64,000 bases of DNA, from assembly GCF_002813775.1 (NCBI RefSeq), contig NZ_CP020370.1, positions 3,249,501 through 3,313,500 on the forward strand, given 5' to 3'. Each line of letters opens with the position of its first letter. Within the stretch, counting starts at the first letter, position 1. The notes under the pieces were generated by a model. It ran no database searches. It was not told where the DNA came from and was given only the letters and a program-made list of their open reading frames with translations. The translations under genes were made by a program, and so were the position numbers. This document shows, piece after piece, positions 46,101 to 56,100 of this stretch. Source of the DNA: Candidatus Thiodictyon syntrophicum (lineage in GTDB: Bacteria; Pseudomonadota; Gammaproteobacteria; Chromatiales; Chromatiaceae).

Positions 46101-47798
46101 GAGGTTGAACCACGGGTGCTGCGCGGGCACGAGGGTTTTGTGACGAGCCTCGCCTTCGACCTCCAAGGTCGTTGGGTCGCCACCGGGAGCGACAACAGTT
46201 CCGTGTTCTTGTGGGATCTCCAGAACCCCGAGGGCGAGCCCCGTGAGGTGAAGGGACATAGGAGCTCGGTCGTGAGCCTTGCCTTCGATCCCCAGGGTCG
46301 TTGGTTTGGCTCCGGGAGCGAGGACCGGACCGCGCGTCTGTGGGACCTCCAGGACTTTGAGACCGAGCCCAGGGTTTTGCGCGGGCATGAGGGCTCAGTG
46401 CAGAGCCTTGTCTTCGACCCCGCGGGACACTGGCTTGCGACCGGTGGCAAAGAGGATACCGCGCGCCTGTGGGACCTCGACCAGCCGGAAAGCGAGCCGC
46501 GGGTGCTGATTGGGAACGAGAACCGGCTGAGACATCCTTCCTTCGATCCTCTGGGTCGCTGGCTCGCCGCCCGGAGCGACGATCGGACCATCCACCTGTG
46601 GAATCTTGAACAGCCGGGGACTCCGCCTCGGGTCCTGCATGGCCAGGAGACCGGGCTCGATGACTATGCCTTCGATCCCAGCGGCCGTTGGCTTGCCGCT
46701 CGCGGCGAGGACAGGACCGTCAGCCTGTGGGACCTCCAGCAATCAGATGCCGAGCCGCGCATTCTGAGGCTAAAAGACGGGGAGATTGGTTCCTTCGTCT
46801 TCGATCCATTCGGCCAATGGCTCGTCACTCGAACCGACAAACAGGAGGCTCGTCTCTGGAACCTTCAGCACTCCGACTCCGAACCCCGCGTGTTACCGGG
46901 AACCGACGGCTCTATACTGGATGCTCCCTTCGCCTTCGGCCTCAACGATGGCTGGCTCGCCAGCGGGGGCCGAAACAACGCTGCACTCCTGTGGGATCTC
47001 CGCCAACCGGAGGTCGGTCCCCGTCAGTTGGACGGGCATACCAAGGAGATTGATGACCTCGCCATAGACCCCCAGGGCCGATGGCTTGTGAGCGGAAGTT
47101 GGGATAAGACTGCGCGCATCTGGGACCTCCACGACCGCGAAACCACCTCGATCCAGTTGACCGTTAACGACGGCGGAATTGAATCATTCGTCTTAGCCCC
47201 TGATGGCCGCTGGCTCGTCACCTGGGCCGAGGGAAAGGATGCCCGCCTGTGGGACCTGGAACATCTGCGGGCCGAGCCTCGTGTTCTCCCGGGGCATAAA
47301 CTCGGCACGTGGAGTGTAGCGTTCGATCCCAAGGGCCGCTGGGTCGCTAACGAGGGTCTTGGCGAGACCGTGCTGCTGTGGGACCTTCAGCACCCATCCC
47401 CCGCCGTCCCGTTGGGTGGGCACAATCGGGTTGGGTTACTCGTCTTTGATCCTGATGGCCGGTGGTTCGTGACGACTGATTCGGCAACTGCCCGCCTGTG
47501 GGATCTCCAACATCTCGAGAGCGGTGCTCGGGTGCTTCACGGTGGTGCGGGCGGGATGAAATCTGTCGCGTTCGATCCCGGTGGTCGCTGGCTCGCCACC
47601 GAGAGTGCAGACGGCATCGTGCGGCTCTGGCGACTGCACCTTGTTCCCCTGCTGGACTTGGCCTGCCGAACCGCCGGACGTAACTTGACCCTTGGTGAGT
47701 GGCAACAACATGTCGGTGGCATAGACTACCAGGTGACCTGCACCCAATTCCCAAGTGGTGAGATATTGGCCGAAAAGGCAGCCTCAGGGTCGCCTTGA
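43200..47798 (+). CDS. CHAT protease-STAND ATPase-WD40 protein
   Basis: 1532 residues from the ATG at 43200 (MSIQPPVILLVC, GCGGAGG upstream); an in-frame ATG-like start at 43164 has no ribosome-binding site. Domains: CHAT caspase-like protease (1-205) with His80 in LHYAGHAD and Cys121 in LVFLNGCSTA; STAND NTPase with Walker A at 284-292 (GQSGVGKSS) and Walker B LVLVLDQAEEAF (about 349-360); one predicted transmembrane segment (about 675-695); then about 17 WD40-type units (each ending near LWDL) from about 740 to 1480. The WD40 part is the likely sensor, the STAND part the switch and CHAT the effector that cleaves a partner protein. The propeller repeats are quite regular, consistent with recent duplication. 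It is convergent with the caspase-hydrolase gene. Confidence 0.92.
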   Translation: MSIQPPVILLVCANDRIDPSRHLRNLYAELTQIHDALRPAEQAGLCEVLTEANADADRIFSVFQDAGYRHRIAILHYAGHADESLLELESASGGHGPAYAAGLAAFLREQGGLQLVFLNGCSTAPQVQGLIDANCPAVIATSQAIDDELALNFAKGFYKALAGGAGLKSAFRQAEAEARTKYGDSTRGLYWNGATERTQVAQPPFPWELATAPDADDWKLLKDPLLGLPKLPDDIVPPESGPFRRLNSFERSDALVFFGRSREIRDGYDLITAADSSPILLLYGQSGVGKSSLLAAGLLPRLEFSHDVHYLRRDRSLGLLGTLLQYLQPGNDPPEMAWRRIEAAEGRPLVLVLDQAEEAFTRPVPDLPDEIKIFANGLRQIFTQPDARPQGRLILGFCKEWLAEIATALNDQGLRWEHQFLKALDRNGIIDAVTGPTRSERLCRKYRLGIEEGLAEEIADDLLVDPDSPVAPTLQILLTKLWEEAKERNREDPRFDRALYQKLRKGSALGPFIDEQLAGLEKVRAGDLRSGLALDLLAYHTTPKGTAEQHTDEDLQQHYCHIKDRVAEIVQWFKGGFVLTDLHTEQAPIKGSRLAHDTLAPFVRERFDRSDWPGQRARRILENRAVDWGKGQTGPVLDDTDLDLVEKGAAGMRCLEPDEERLIAASRRARNWRRALSGFFVAALVVAAVSVLYQWQQTESQKRIAIARLQTYEAVKVAEKNPIRALLLAAEAVKRPFDASGIRFGDAETVLRERIAATGGIPFGGDGLALGFDHQGLWLATGRADHAVLLWDLRSLASKPQVRLGHQASIQALAFSPDGKWLATIGLDDVALLWDIQNPKTEPRRLGGQDGRISSLAFHPAGGWLATGAVDGTICVLDLGNPDAKPIRRDGDGIPIAAIAFDGKSRWLAAGSLNSIVYLWDLWDPGYKMYKLPGYAGPLKSLSFDPQGHWLATNENVVARLWDLQHPEVEPRVLRGHEGFVTSLAFDLQGRWVATGSDNSSVFLWDLQNPEGEPREVKGHRSSVVSLAFDPQGRWFGSGSEDRTARLWDLQDFETEPRVLRGHEGSVQSLVFDPAGHWLATGGKEDTARLWDLDQPESEPRVLIGNENRLRHPSFDPLGRWLAARSDDRTIHLWNLEQPGTPPRVLHGQETGLDDYAFDPSGRWLAARGEDRTVSLWDLQQSDAEPRILRLKDGEIGSFVFDPFGQWLVTRTDKQEARLWNLQHSDSEPRVLPGTDGSILDAPFAFGLNDGWLASGGRNNAALLWDLRQPEVGPRQLDGHTKEIDDLAIDPQGRWLVSGSWDKTARIWDLHDRETTSIQLTVNDGGIESFVLAPDGRWLVTWAEGKDARLWDLEHLRAEPRVLPGHKLGTWSVAFDPKGRWVANEGLGETVLLWDLQHPSPAVPLGGHNRVGLLVFDPDGRWFVTTDSATARLWDLQHLESGARVLHGGAGGMKSVAFDPGGRWLATESADGIVRLWRLHLVPLLDLACRTAGRNLTLGEWQQHVGGIDYQVTCTQFPSGEILAEKAASGSP

Positions 47799-48106
47799 TG
47801 CGGGATGTGGATCGCCGACATCCTGTTGGCGATCACCCCAAGCACCGGCCGCGCTGATCAGGCAGAGACCGGCGCACGCTTGACCGCGATTTGCTAGCCG
47901 CCGGGCATCAGTTGACCGGCAACAGATAAGCGCGCGCAGGGACGAACGGTACATTCATTCCCGCGCGGCGAAATCGCGCAAGCATCGGCTGCCCCTTCCT
48001 GGATCGAGCACGGCGAAACTCCGAGGCAGCTTTGCAGAGAAGCGAAGAATCACGGGCCTGCACCGAAGACGTAGTTTCCACCGAGTTCCATCCAGGCTCT
48101 CATAGC
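47799..48106. other. Intergenic region between two convergent protease genes
   Basis: 308 bp. No open reading frame with coding character and no known repeat element was seen. It holds the 3' ends of both convergent transcripts; no clear terminator hairpin with a T-tract is visible. Confidence 0.5.
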
Positions 48107-51100
48107 CTACCAATCCAGCCCCGTGAGTGCGCGGAGCCCCGCCTCCGAGACAAAGTAATTCAGGTGATGACAGTCCACCACCTGCCGCACCGCGACCGGC
48201 TGACGCGGTTCCGGCACGCCCTCGATACTGACGGTACTCACCGCGATGTCATGCCCGGCCTCATGGTAAAGGGCATCGAACAGCGGCCCCTTGCCAAGCT
48301 TGGCGGTGAGCCGCGCGAGCAGCGGGTCGGCCCCCTCCTGGTAGCCACGGATATCCCCGGCCAGGATGCTGTAGCGCACGCCGGGGTCCTCACCCGCGTT
48401 GAGTGCGTTGATGAAGGGCGACCCCGGGTCCATCTGTTCCAGGGTGGGGGAGATCTTCTTGGAGCGTCCCAGCACCGTCAGCAGTCCGGTACCGAAGGGG
48501 GCAAAGGCCGGGAAGACATTGATGGCCCAGGTGGTCAGCAGGCCGGTAAGGCTGCGCGCGCTGTCGATCTTGCCGAAGGGCGAGCCCTGGTTGGGGGTGC
48601 CGCACATGACCAGGTGATCGACGATGCGGTTGCCGCCCTCCCGCTCGATCAGCCAGCGGGCGATCAGGCCGCCCATGGAGTGGACCAGGAGGGTCAGGCG
48701 CTTGTCATCCTGTGGGTGCAGGCCGGCGTCGCGCAGGCGGCCCTTGAGGGTCCGCGCCTTCTCTTCGATGCTGCCGCTCAGGTTCTCATAGTCGTAGGTC
48801 AGCACCAGGTCGAAGCGGGCGTCGAGACCGCGCCCGTCCCCGTCGCGGGCCAGGCGCAGGCCCTGTGCCATGCCCTCGGTGTCGCCGATGATGCCGTGGA
48901 TCAGAAGAATGAGGTTGCGGGCCGCGGCGACCTTATCGACCAGGCCCTCTGCGTGACGAGCGATGGTGCCGTCCGGCCGATACTCGACCCAACAGAGCTG
49001 GTCCACGTCGGTACGCTTGAGATAGGTCTTGAAGAAATAGAGCTTGAGCGCCTTGCCGAGGCTGCGGCGGTTGTCCGGGATACCGTCCGGAATACGGTCG
49101 ATGGTGACCCGCGTGCGGCCTTGCGCGTCGCGCTCCGGCTCACCCGCCAGTAGGATGTCCTCGCCGTCGAAGGTGAGCGGCAGGAGCTGCTCGTCCGCGC
49201 CGAGGCCCAGGTCGAGCGTCAGTTCCAGCGGTTGGGCCGCCAGGGACTCGGGGTTCGCAATATCCGTCAGTTCCAGGACGCAGGGGGACTCTCCGCGGGT
49301 GTCGGCAAAGCGCAGCAGTTCGAGCCCCTGACGTTCCAGGGCCAGCGAAAAGTCGGCGCCGTCGCCCGCCCCGCGGCTGGCGGCCGGGGGCGTGCCAAAA
49401 CTGACGCCGGCCTGGAATGCAGGGTGCCCCTTGATGCCGATCCGCCCGCCGACCAGGCTGAGATCGCGCGTGCCCACCCGGTCGGCCCGGCGCACCAGGC
49501 GGACCCGGATGGTCTTGGTGAACCACTCGTTCTCGTGGACCAACTTGGCGCGCGGCGCGCCGAAGGTGATCCCGCGGGCCTCGCCGCCCCCGCCGCGCGT
49601 GACGCGATGGACCTTGCCGATCTCCACCGGGTCCTGCACCAGCAGGAAGTCGTCGATGCGCTCGGTGCTGACGATGAGCTTGAAGAGGTGGACGGCCTCG
49701 TCGCCTTCCTCCGGTTTCAGGTCCAGGGTGAAGGTCGATGCGCCGCCGACGATCAGGTCGAAGGGTGTGTCCGCGGGCTCGATCCGCTCGTTGTAGACGA
49801 CCTGCATGGCGAAGGTGTTGGCGAGATAGGCCAGCGCGAAATGCAGCGGCTGGGCGCTGCGATTGGCGGCGCTCAGGCGGGCCTTGATGTCCCGCCAGGT
49901 AGCGCCCTCGCGGGTGATGTCGATGGTGAGGTCGTCGCCGGGGTAGACGTAGGCGTCCGGGTTGCCGGGGAGGACCTCGACGAACTGGAAGGCGACCGCG
50001 TCCTGATCCATCCGCGTGGCCCGGTTCTGCAGCGCTGCCGCCCGCTCCCAGTCGGCGATGGCCTTGAGCGCCGGGAAGAGCAGGTCGCTTGAGCAGTAGT
50101 CGGTGCCCTGGATCAGGCGGCCGGTCGCGGTTTGCGTGAGCCTGGATGAGCCACCCTGGGCACTCAGGCAGTAGGACTCGCCGCCCGCCCCCCCGGTACT
50201 GAACGCAAACCCCAGTGCCTGCCGATCCTGCGCCTTGGCCAGGGCCTCCTGGGCGGCCGCGATGCCGGCCGCGTCGCCGTCCAGGCGCACCAGCAGCGGC
50301 GGCACCGGCAGGCTGGTGACCTGGGCCTGGAAGCGCGCCGCGGGGGCGGGCGCCAGGTCCAGGAGGCGCAGTTCGCTTTTCTGGGCGCCGACCTGGGTGG
50401 TCGCGGCATGGCCGGCCAGGACCGCGGGGTCGGATTCCGGATAGAGGGCCAGTTCGACGACCTGGTCCGGGTCCGTGGGCAGCCCGTGCAAGGCGCCGCA
50501 GTTCGCCTGCCAGGCGCCCCGGTCGAAATAGACGCTGTAGCGGCCCCCGGACGGCGCCCCGGTGCCGCCCAGGAATCCGTTATAGGCATCGAACCCGGCG
50601 TAGGTCTCGAACTGCGGGGTCTGATTGTCCGCATAGCGGTGCACTGCCGCGCGTGCGCGCACGAACAGGTCCGCGTAGGCGATGCCGGGGCCGGACTGGC
50701 CGAGGACGTCGATCAGGGTACTGGTGAAGACCCCGCGGTGGTCCTTGGACTCCCAGGCCTTCTGTACCCGCTCGCAGGCGGCGAGCAGGATGTGCCGGCT
50801 GGTCGGAATTTCCAGGGGCTCACCGCGCGCCTGGCGCTCCGCGTACCAGCCGTCCAGATAGGTCTCCAGGGGGCGCTCCTCGAAGACCTCGTGGGTGTAA
50901 CGGGCGCGGGCCTGGGTGAAGTCGTCGGCGCCGCGGGTGGCCGAGCCGGAATGACAGCAGTCGAGCAGCACCGCGAGGTGCGGGCCCCGGGCGGCGACCT
51001 CTTGCAGCAGCACCGCCAGTTCCTTGTCCGCCAGGTCGAAACCGCCGGGCTCCCGGCTGTCGACGCACACCAGGCCCTCGTCGCGCCCGTCCGGGTACAG

Positions 51101-51394
51101 GCGCTTGAAGGCGGCCGCGGAACAGGAGCGGGCGCCGTGACCCGAGTAGTGGAACAGGACGGTATCCTCCGGCCCGGCCTGGCCCAGGTGGGTGCGAAAG
51201 CGTTCAATCAGATTGCCGCGGGTCGCCTGCGCGTCCGTGAGACATTCGAGTGCGAGCCGCCCCGGGTAGGCCCGGCCGAGCCAATCCGCGACGGCCCCCA
51301 CATCGTTCACGCAGCCTTGCAGCCGGCCGACCGACTGGGGATAGTCGTTGATCCCGACGAGCAGGGCATAGATTCGATTCGTGTTGTTTGGCAT
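48107..51394 (-). CDS. Caspase-like (C14) protease fused to a lipase-type alpha/beta-hydrolase
   Basis: 1095 residues from the ATG at 51394 (MPNNTNRIYALLVGINDYP). The N-terminal caspase/metacaspase domain (1-260) has His86 in FHYSGHG and Cys147 in LLDCCHSG, plus the opening ALLVGINDYP...GCVNDV. The middle (about 270-800) is beta-rich with no recognised domain. The C-terminal 270 residues form an alpha/beta-hydrolase: LLIHGIIGD oxyanion region at about 830, nucleophile Ser906 in LVHSMGGL, CGTPNQGSP, and candidate acid/base at Asp1049 and His1076/1077. Both active sites look complete. A protease that could activate a tethered lipase would suit a membrane-damaging suicide system. No TPR or sensor domain is present. 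It lies divergently just upstream of the BREX genes. Confidence 0.9.
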   Translation of the reverse strand: MPNNTNRIYALLVGINDYPQSVGRLQGCVNDVGAVADWLGRAYPGRLALECLTDAQATRGNLIERFRTHLGQAGPEDTVLFHYSGHGARSCSAAAFKRLYPDGRDEGLVCVDSREPGGFDLADKELAVLLQEVAARGPHLAVLLDCCHSGSATRGADDFTQARARYTHEVFEERPLETYLDGWYAERQARGEPLEIPTSRHILLAACERVQKAWESKDHRGVFTSTLIDVLGQSGPGIAYADLFVRARAAVHRYADNQTPQFETYAGFDAYNGFLGGTGAPSGGRYSVYFDRGAWQANCGALHGLPTDPDQVVELALYPESDPAVLAGHAATTQVGAQKSELRLLDLAPAPAARFQAQVTSLPVPPLLVRLDGDAAGIAAAQEALAKAQDRQALGFAFSTGGAGGESYCLSAQGGSSRLTQTATGRLIQGTDYCSSDLLFPALKAIADWERAAALQNRATRMDQDAVAFQFVEVLPGNPDAYVYPGDDLTIDITREGATWRDIKARLSAANRSAQPLHFALAYLANTFAMQVVYNERIEPADTPFDLIVGGASTFTLDLKPEEGDEAVHLFKLIVSTERIDDFLLVQDPVEIGKVHRVTRGGGGEARGITFGAPRAKLVHENEWFTKTIRVRLVRRADRVGTRDLSLVGGRIGIKGHPAFQAGVSFGTPPAASRGAGDGADFSLALERQGLELLRFADTRGESPCVLELTDIANPESLAAQPLELTLDLGLGADEQLLPLTFDGEDILLAGEPERDAQGRTRVTIDRIPDGIPDNRRSLGKALKLYFFKTYLKRTDVDQLCWVEYRPDGTIARHAEGLVDKVAAARNLILLIHGIIGDTEGMAQGLRLARDGDGRGLDARFDLVLTYDYENLSGSIEEKARTLKGRLRDAGLHPQDDKRLTLLVHSMGGLIARWLIEREGGNRIVDHLVMCGTPNQGSPFGKIDSARSLTGLLTTWAINVFPAFAPFGTGLLTVLGRSKKISPTLEQMDPGSPFINALNAGEDPGVRYSILAGDIRGYQEGADPLLARLTAKLGKGPLFDALYHEAGHDIAVSTVSIEGVPEPRQPVAVRQVVDCHHLNYFVSEAGLRALTGLDW

Positions 51395-51792
51395 CGCGAA
51401 TGGTCCTGTGGCTGGGTTTGGATCGGGTACCCTCAAGCATCGTTCCCGCCGGGCGTTCTTGCAAGCCGGCCGTCAAGGTGCGCCGACAGAAGCCTTTGCC
51501 GCGCCGCGGGTCGCACGCCGTGCTGCGCGATGCGGGCGGTATTCCCGCCGCTGCGCATCCTGCCGCCGCTCTCCGCCGCCATCAAGCGGCGCTTCGGCCA
51601 CCGCACCGTCACTCAGCCGACAGGACGCGCAACTCTATCCAGCACCTGCCTGCAGTGTGCGGTATATTTCCCGTACCGACGCAGTAGCGCCAACCGGGGG
51701 GAGGGGCCGACCCGCATGACCGCCGTCAAAACCAATCCTTAAGGACCAGGCAACACCATGGACCACATCGCGCACCCGCTCGCGATCTCCGC
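51395..51792. promoter_or_regulatory. Divergent promoter region of the caspase-hydrolase gene and the BREX operon
   Basis: 398 bp between two divergent starts. No gene is supported, and short plus-strand frames look non-coding. It must carry the promoter(s) of brxA and of the caspase gene; individual boxes cannot be named with confidence. Confidence 0.45.
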
Positions 51793-52608
51793 ATGAGCGC
51801 ATCACTCGAAGATGCCAGTCCCTTGGCGATCCCACCGCACGCAACCGGTTTCGGGTTCTCGCTGCGCCGCTCGGGTGGCCACCTGTCGCGCTCGATGATG
51901 CTGCCCGAGCTGCGTCTGCTCTTTGCGGCCGTCCCTGCCACCGCCGGCCGCGCGGACTACCGTACCGCCATCCTGGAGGGCAACGTACTGGGCAAGCGCA
52001 CCTTTTCCAGCCGCCAGAAGAGCGAGAAGCACCTCTACGAGTTGTACGGGCTCGCCCCCGCGCTCGCCCTGTTCCGGCTGCTGCGCCGCTTCGCCGCCGA
52101 GGCCCCCGACTCGCTTCCCCTCCTGGCCCTGACCTGCGTCTTCTGCCGTGACCCCCAACTGCGGGCCAGCTTTACCCTGATCGAGGCCCTGAAGCCGGGC
52201 GAGGTCCTGCTCCGCGCTCGGACGGAGGCACACCTGGAGTCGGTCTTCCCGGAGCGCTTCAGCCCGATCATGCTCGCTGGCTTAGCCACCCGGGTCAGCG
52301 TCACCTGGGCGGCCACCGGCCATCTGAAGGGCCGAGCGACGCGGATACGAACCCTGCCGATCCCCACCCCTGCCGCATCGACCTACGCCATGTTCGCCGG
52401 CTACCTCCTGGGCCTGCGCGGGGATTGTCTGGTGTCATCCGTCTTTGCGCGTCTGGTGGGGGCCGATCCAGCGCTCATCCTGTCACACCTCGCCCTGGGC
52501 TCGCAGCGGGGCTGGCTGCGCCTGCGCCACGGCGGCGGGGTGATCGAGATCGACTTCTCCGCCCTGTTACTGCCCGCCGAGGAGGCAATCCTGAATGGCT
52601 CGCGCTGA
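51793..52608 (+). CDS. brxA: BREX inner-core protein BrxA (DUF1819-like)
   Basis: 271 residues, mostly helical. GHLSRSMMLPELRLLFAAVP, ILEGNVLGKRTFSSRQKSEKH and LYELYGLAPALALFRLLRR resemble the winged-helix DNA-binding DUF1819/BrxA family, though it is longer than the classic about 200 residues and divergent. Position supports the call: it overlaps brxB by 14 bp and is followed by brxC. BrxA is a small DNA-binding component of BREX needed for phage defence. The start is uncertain as no good ribosome-binding site precedes 51793. Confidence 0.75.
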   Translation: MSASLEDASPLAIPPHATGFGFSLRRSGGHLSRSMMLPELRLLFAAVPATAGRADYRTAILEGNVLGKRTFSSRQKSEKHLYELYGLAPALALFRLLRRFAAEAPDSLPLLALTCVFCRDPQLRASFTLIEALKPGEVLLRARTEAHLESVFPERFSPIMLAGLATRVSVTWAATGHLKGRATRIRTLPIPTPAASTYAMFAGYLLGLRGDCLVSSVFARLVGADPALILSHLALGSQRGWLRLRHGGGVIEIDFSALLLPAEEAILNGSR

Positions 52609-53158
52609 CCAACTCCTGGCGAGCTACCGCCGCCACGTCTCCCTGACCCCGCGCACCAACCTGCCGCTGAGTCAGCGGGTGTGGTTCATCGTCTATCCCC
52701 CGGAAGACGAGCGCCGTATGGTCAACCGCATCCCCGAGTTCGAGATCGCCACCCGCGAGCACGGACTGCGCTGGCACCACCTGGACCTCAAAGGGGCCTT
52801 CGCCGACTGGATCGACACCTTCGACCCGGACGAGCGCGACGCCTGCCTGGCCGAGCCCGCCATCGTCGAGGACTACGCCGATCCCGGGCTGCTCGACTAT
52901 CTGGGGGAGCGCCTGCGTACCGCCATGACCGCGGTCCCGCCGCAGATCGCCACCACCACCGTCTTCGCCGTCTCCGGGCTCATGGACCTCTACGACTTCG
53001 CCCACGTCTCCGGCGTGCTGGAAACCCTGGAGGCCGACCGGCTGCCGGGCATCCTGGCGCTCTTTTTCCCTGGCGATCGGGAGGGCAACACCTACCGCTT
53101 TCTCGGCGCCCGCACCGGCTGGAATTACCTCGCCACCCCCATCCTCACGGAAGGCTGA
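52595..53158 (+). CDS. brxB: BREX protein BrxB (DUF1788)
   Basis: 187 residues. The DUF1788 pattern is visible: LPLSQRVWFIVYPPEDERRM, HLDLKGAFADWID, VFAVSGLMDLYDFAHVS and the C-terminal ADRLPGILALFFPGDREGNTYRFL with GWNYLATPI. Function within BREX is unknown but it is an invariant partner of BrxC and PglZ. It overlaps brxA by 14 bp; brxC starts 2 bp after its stop. Confidence 0.9.
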   Translation: MARADQLLASYRRHVSLTPRTNLPLSQRVWFIVYPPEDERRMVNRIPEFEIATREHGLRWHHLDLKGAFADWIDTFDPDERDACLAEPAIVEDYADPGLLDYLGERLRTAMTAVPPQIATTTVFAVSGLMDLYDFAHVSGVLETLEADRLPGILALFFPGDREGNTYRFLGARTGWNYLATPILTEG

Positions 53159-53160
53159 CC

Positions 53161-56100
53161 ATGTCCGACTCGCCCCCCTCATTCCCAAGAAATCGGGACC
53201 TCTTCGTCAAAGACCCCCTGACCTGGACCATCGCCAATGAGGGCGTCTCCAGCAACAACGTCGAAGACCTGGACACCCTGCGCTACGAGCTGACCACCTT
53301 CGTCTGCGAGGGCGAGTATCGGACCGGACTGGCCAAGATCCTCCAGGGCTTCCTGGACAATCTGGACCGAGAGCAGAAGGCGGCCTGGGTCAGCGGCTTC
53401 TATGGCTGCGGCAAATCCCATCTGGTCAAGGTTGCGCGTCACCTGTGGACCGACTCCCCGCTTCCAGGCGGCCACACCGCCCGCACCCTGGCGAACCTCC
53501 CGGACGACATCCGCGACCTGCTCCGCGAGCTATCGACCCGCGGCAAACAGGGCGCGGGGCTGCACAGCGCGGGCGGCACCATGAAGGCCGGGGCCGGCAG
53601 CGTGCGCCTGCGGCTGCTCGGCATCCTGCTCGCCTCGGTCGGTCTGCCGCCCAAGCCCTCGCGCGCCCGCCTGATCATGGACCTGCGCGACGATGGCAAG
53701 CTGGACGAGGTGCGCGGGCACATCACCGCGGCCGGCAAGGACCCAGCGCTGGAGGTGGCCCACGCCCATACGTCAAAGCCCCTCCACGAAGCCTATCTTG
53801 CCAGCTACCCGCATTACGGTAACCCGGCTCAGGCGGCCCAAGCGCTGCGGGCGGAGTATCCGAGCAAGGTCGACGACATCAGCATCGCCGATATGCTCGC
53901 CATCAGCCGCCGCGCCCTGGAGCGCGGGCGTCCCGCCCGCGATTCCCGGCCGGGACGGCCGGGCTCCTTTCTGCCCTGCACTGTCATCGTCCTGGACGAG
54001 ATCCAGCAATACATCGCCAATAACGCCGACCTCGCCCACGACGTGCAGGAGGTGGTCGAGGCACTCTCCAAAGAGATGGACGGCCGCGTCCTGGTGATCG
54101 GCACCGGCCAAAGCGCCCTGACCGACACCCCCGCACTCCAACGCCTGATGGGCCGCTTCACCACCAAGGTCCACCTGAAGGACAACGACGTGGAGCGTGT
54201 GGTCCGCACCGTCGTGCTGCAGAAGAAGGAAGAGGCCAAACCGGTCATCGCCGACCTGGTGTCCAGACGCTCCGGGGAGATCGCCCGCCAGCTCAAATCC
54301 ACCCGCATCGCGACCCGCGCGGACGACGATCAGGGCTATGTCCCCGACTACCCGCTCCTGCCCGTGCGGCGGCGCTTCTGGGAGCAGGTGCTGCACAGTT
54401 GCGACCCCAGCGGCACCGCCGCCCAGATGCGCACCCAACTGCGCGTCACCCATGAGGCGTGCCGCCTGGTGGCGGAGCAGCCCCTGGGAACCATCATCCC
54501 CGCCGACTTCATCTACGATCAACTCGCTAACGAACTGGTCACCACCGGCGAGTTGCAAAAGCGCTTCCAGGAGCTGGTCGAGGAGCAGAAGCGTCAACCG
54601 GACGGCCCCCTGCGCTCGCGCATCTGCGCCCTGGTCTTCCTGATCGGCAAGCTCGCGCGCGCAGGCGTCGACACCGGCGTGCGCGCCAACCCGGAGCACC
54701 TGGCCGACCTGCTCACCGAGGATCTCAGCGACTCCGCCACGCAGTTGCGAGCCAGCGTCCCCGCCCTGGTACAGGCCCTGACGGACGAGGGTGTCCTGAT
54801 GGAGATCGAGGGCGAAGTCCACCTCCAGACCACCGAGGGGGCCGCCTGGGAGTCCGAATACCGCAAGCGCCGCGCCTCCCTGCTGAACAACGAGCCCCAA
54901 CTCGCCGCCGAGCGCGGCCAGTTGCTCTCCAAGTCCATCCAGGCCGCGCTCGCGGGGGTCTGCGTCCTGCACGGCGCGGCCAAGGAGAAGCGTAAGGTCA
55001 GCATCCACCACGGGATGAGCCCGCCGGCCCAAGACGAGGGTCTGGTGGTCTGGGTACGCGACGGCTTCCAGGAGTCGGAGGGCGCCGTCATCCAGGACAT
55101 CCAGGCCCGCAGCACCCTGGATGCCACCATCCACGTCCTCATCCCCAAGACCAAGGCGGACCCGCTCAAGAACGCCCTGGCCGCCGCCCGGGCCGCCGCG
55201 GACACCCGCAGCTTCAAGGGCGAGCCAGGCAGTGACGAGGGGCGCGCCGCCCGCGCCGCGATGACCAGCCGCCAGGCCGGGGAGGAGTCCAAGATTGCCG
55301 CGCTGATGGGCGACATCGTGCGCGGCGCCCGACTGTTTCTCTCCGGCGGCCAGGAGTTGAACATCACCAGTCTCAAGGAGGGGGTGGAAGAGGCCGCCAA
55401 ATCCGTGCTCGACCGACTCTATCCCCAGTTCCACCTCGCCGACTCGCCCAACTGGCCCACGGTCTGGAAGAAGGCCAAGGAGGGCAATGCCAATGCACTG
55501 GCCGCCGTCAATTACCAGGGCGACCCCCACCGACACCCTGTCACCGCGGCCATCCTCGCCGAGGTCGGGGCCGGCAAGAAGGGGTCCGACCTGGTGTCGC
55601 GCTTCACCGCCGGTCCCTATGGATGGCCCAAGGACGCGGTGGACGCCGGCGCGGCCGTGCTGCTCGTCAGTGGCCACCTGGGCGCCCGTCTCCAGGCCCA
55701 GCCGGTGAAGATCGCCGACCTGGACCAGCGCAAGATCGGCCAGGCCGATCTGCGCGTGGAGCAACCGGTCCTCACCGCTGTCCAGAAGCTCAAAATCAAG
55801 AAGCTCTTCCAAAGCGCCGGCTACAAGTTCCAGCCCGGCGACGAGGCCGCCGTTGCCCCCGCGTTCGTCGGACTGCTCAAACAGCAGGCCCAGGCCGCCG
55901 GGGGCGAGGCTCCGGCACCGGCCGCGCCCAACCCGCCGGTACTGGCGGAGTTGCACGGCCTCTCCGGCAACGACCTACTCTACAAGCTCCACGACCGCGC
56001 CGACGACCTCACCCAATCCCTGGCGGACTGGCGGTCGGTCGCCGACAAGATCGACGACCGTGGCCCCAACTACGCCCTGGCCGGTCAACTGCTGGCCCAG

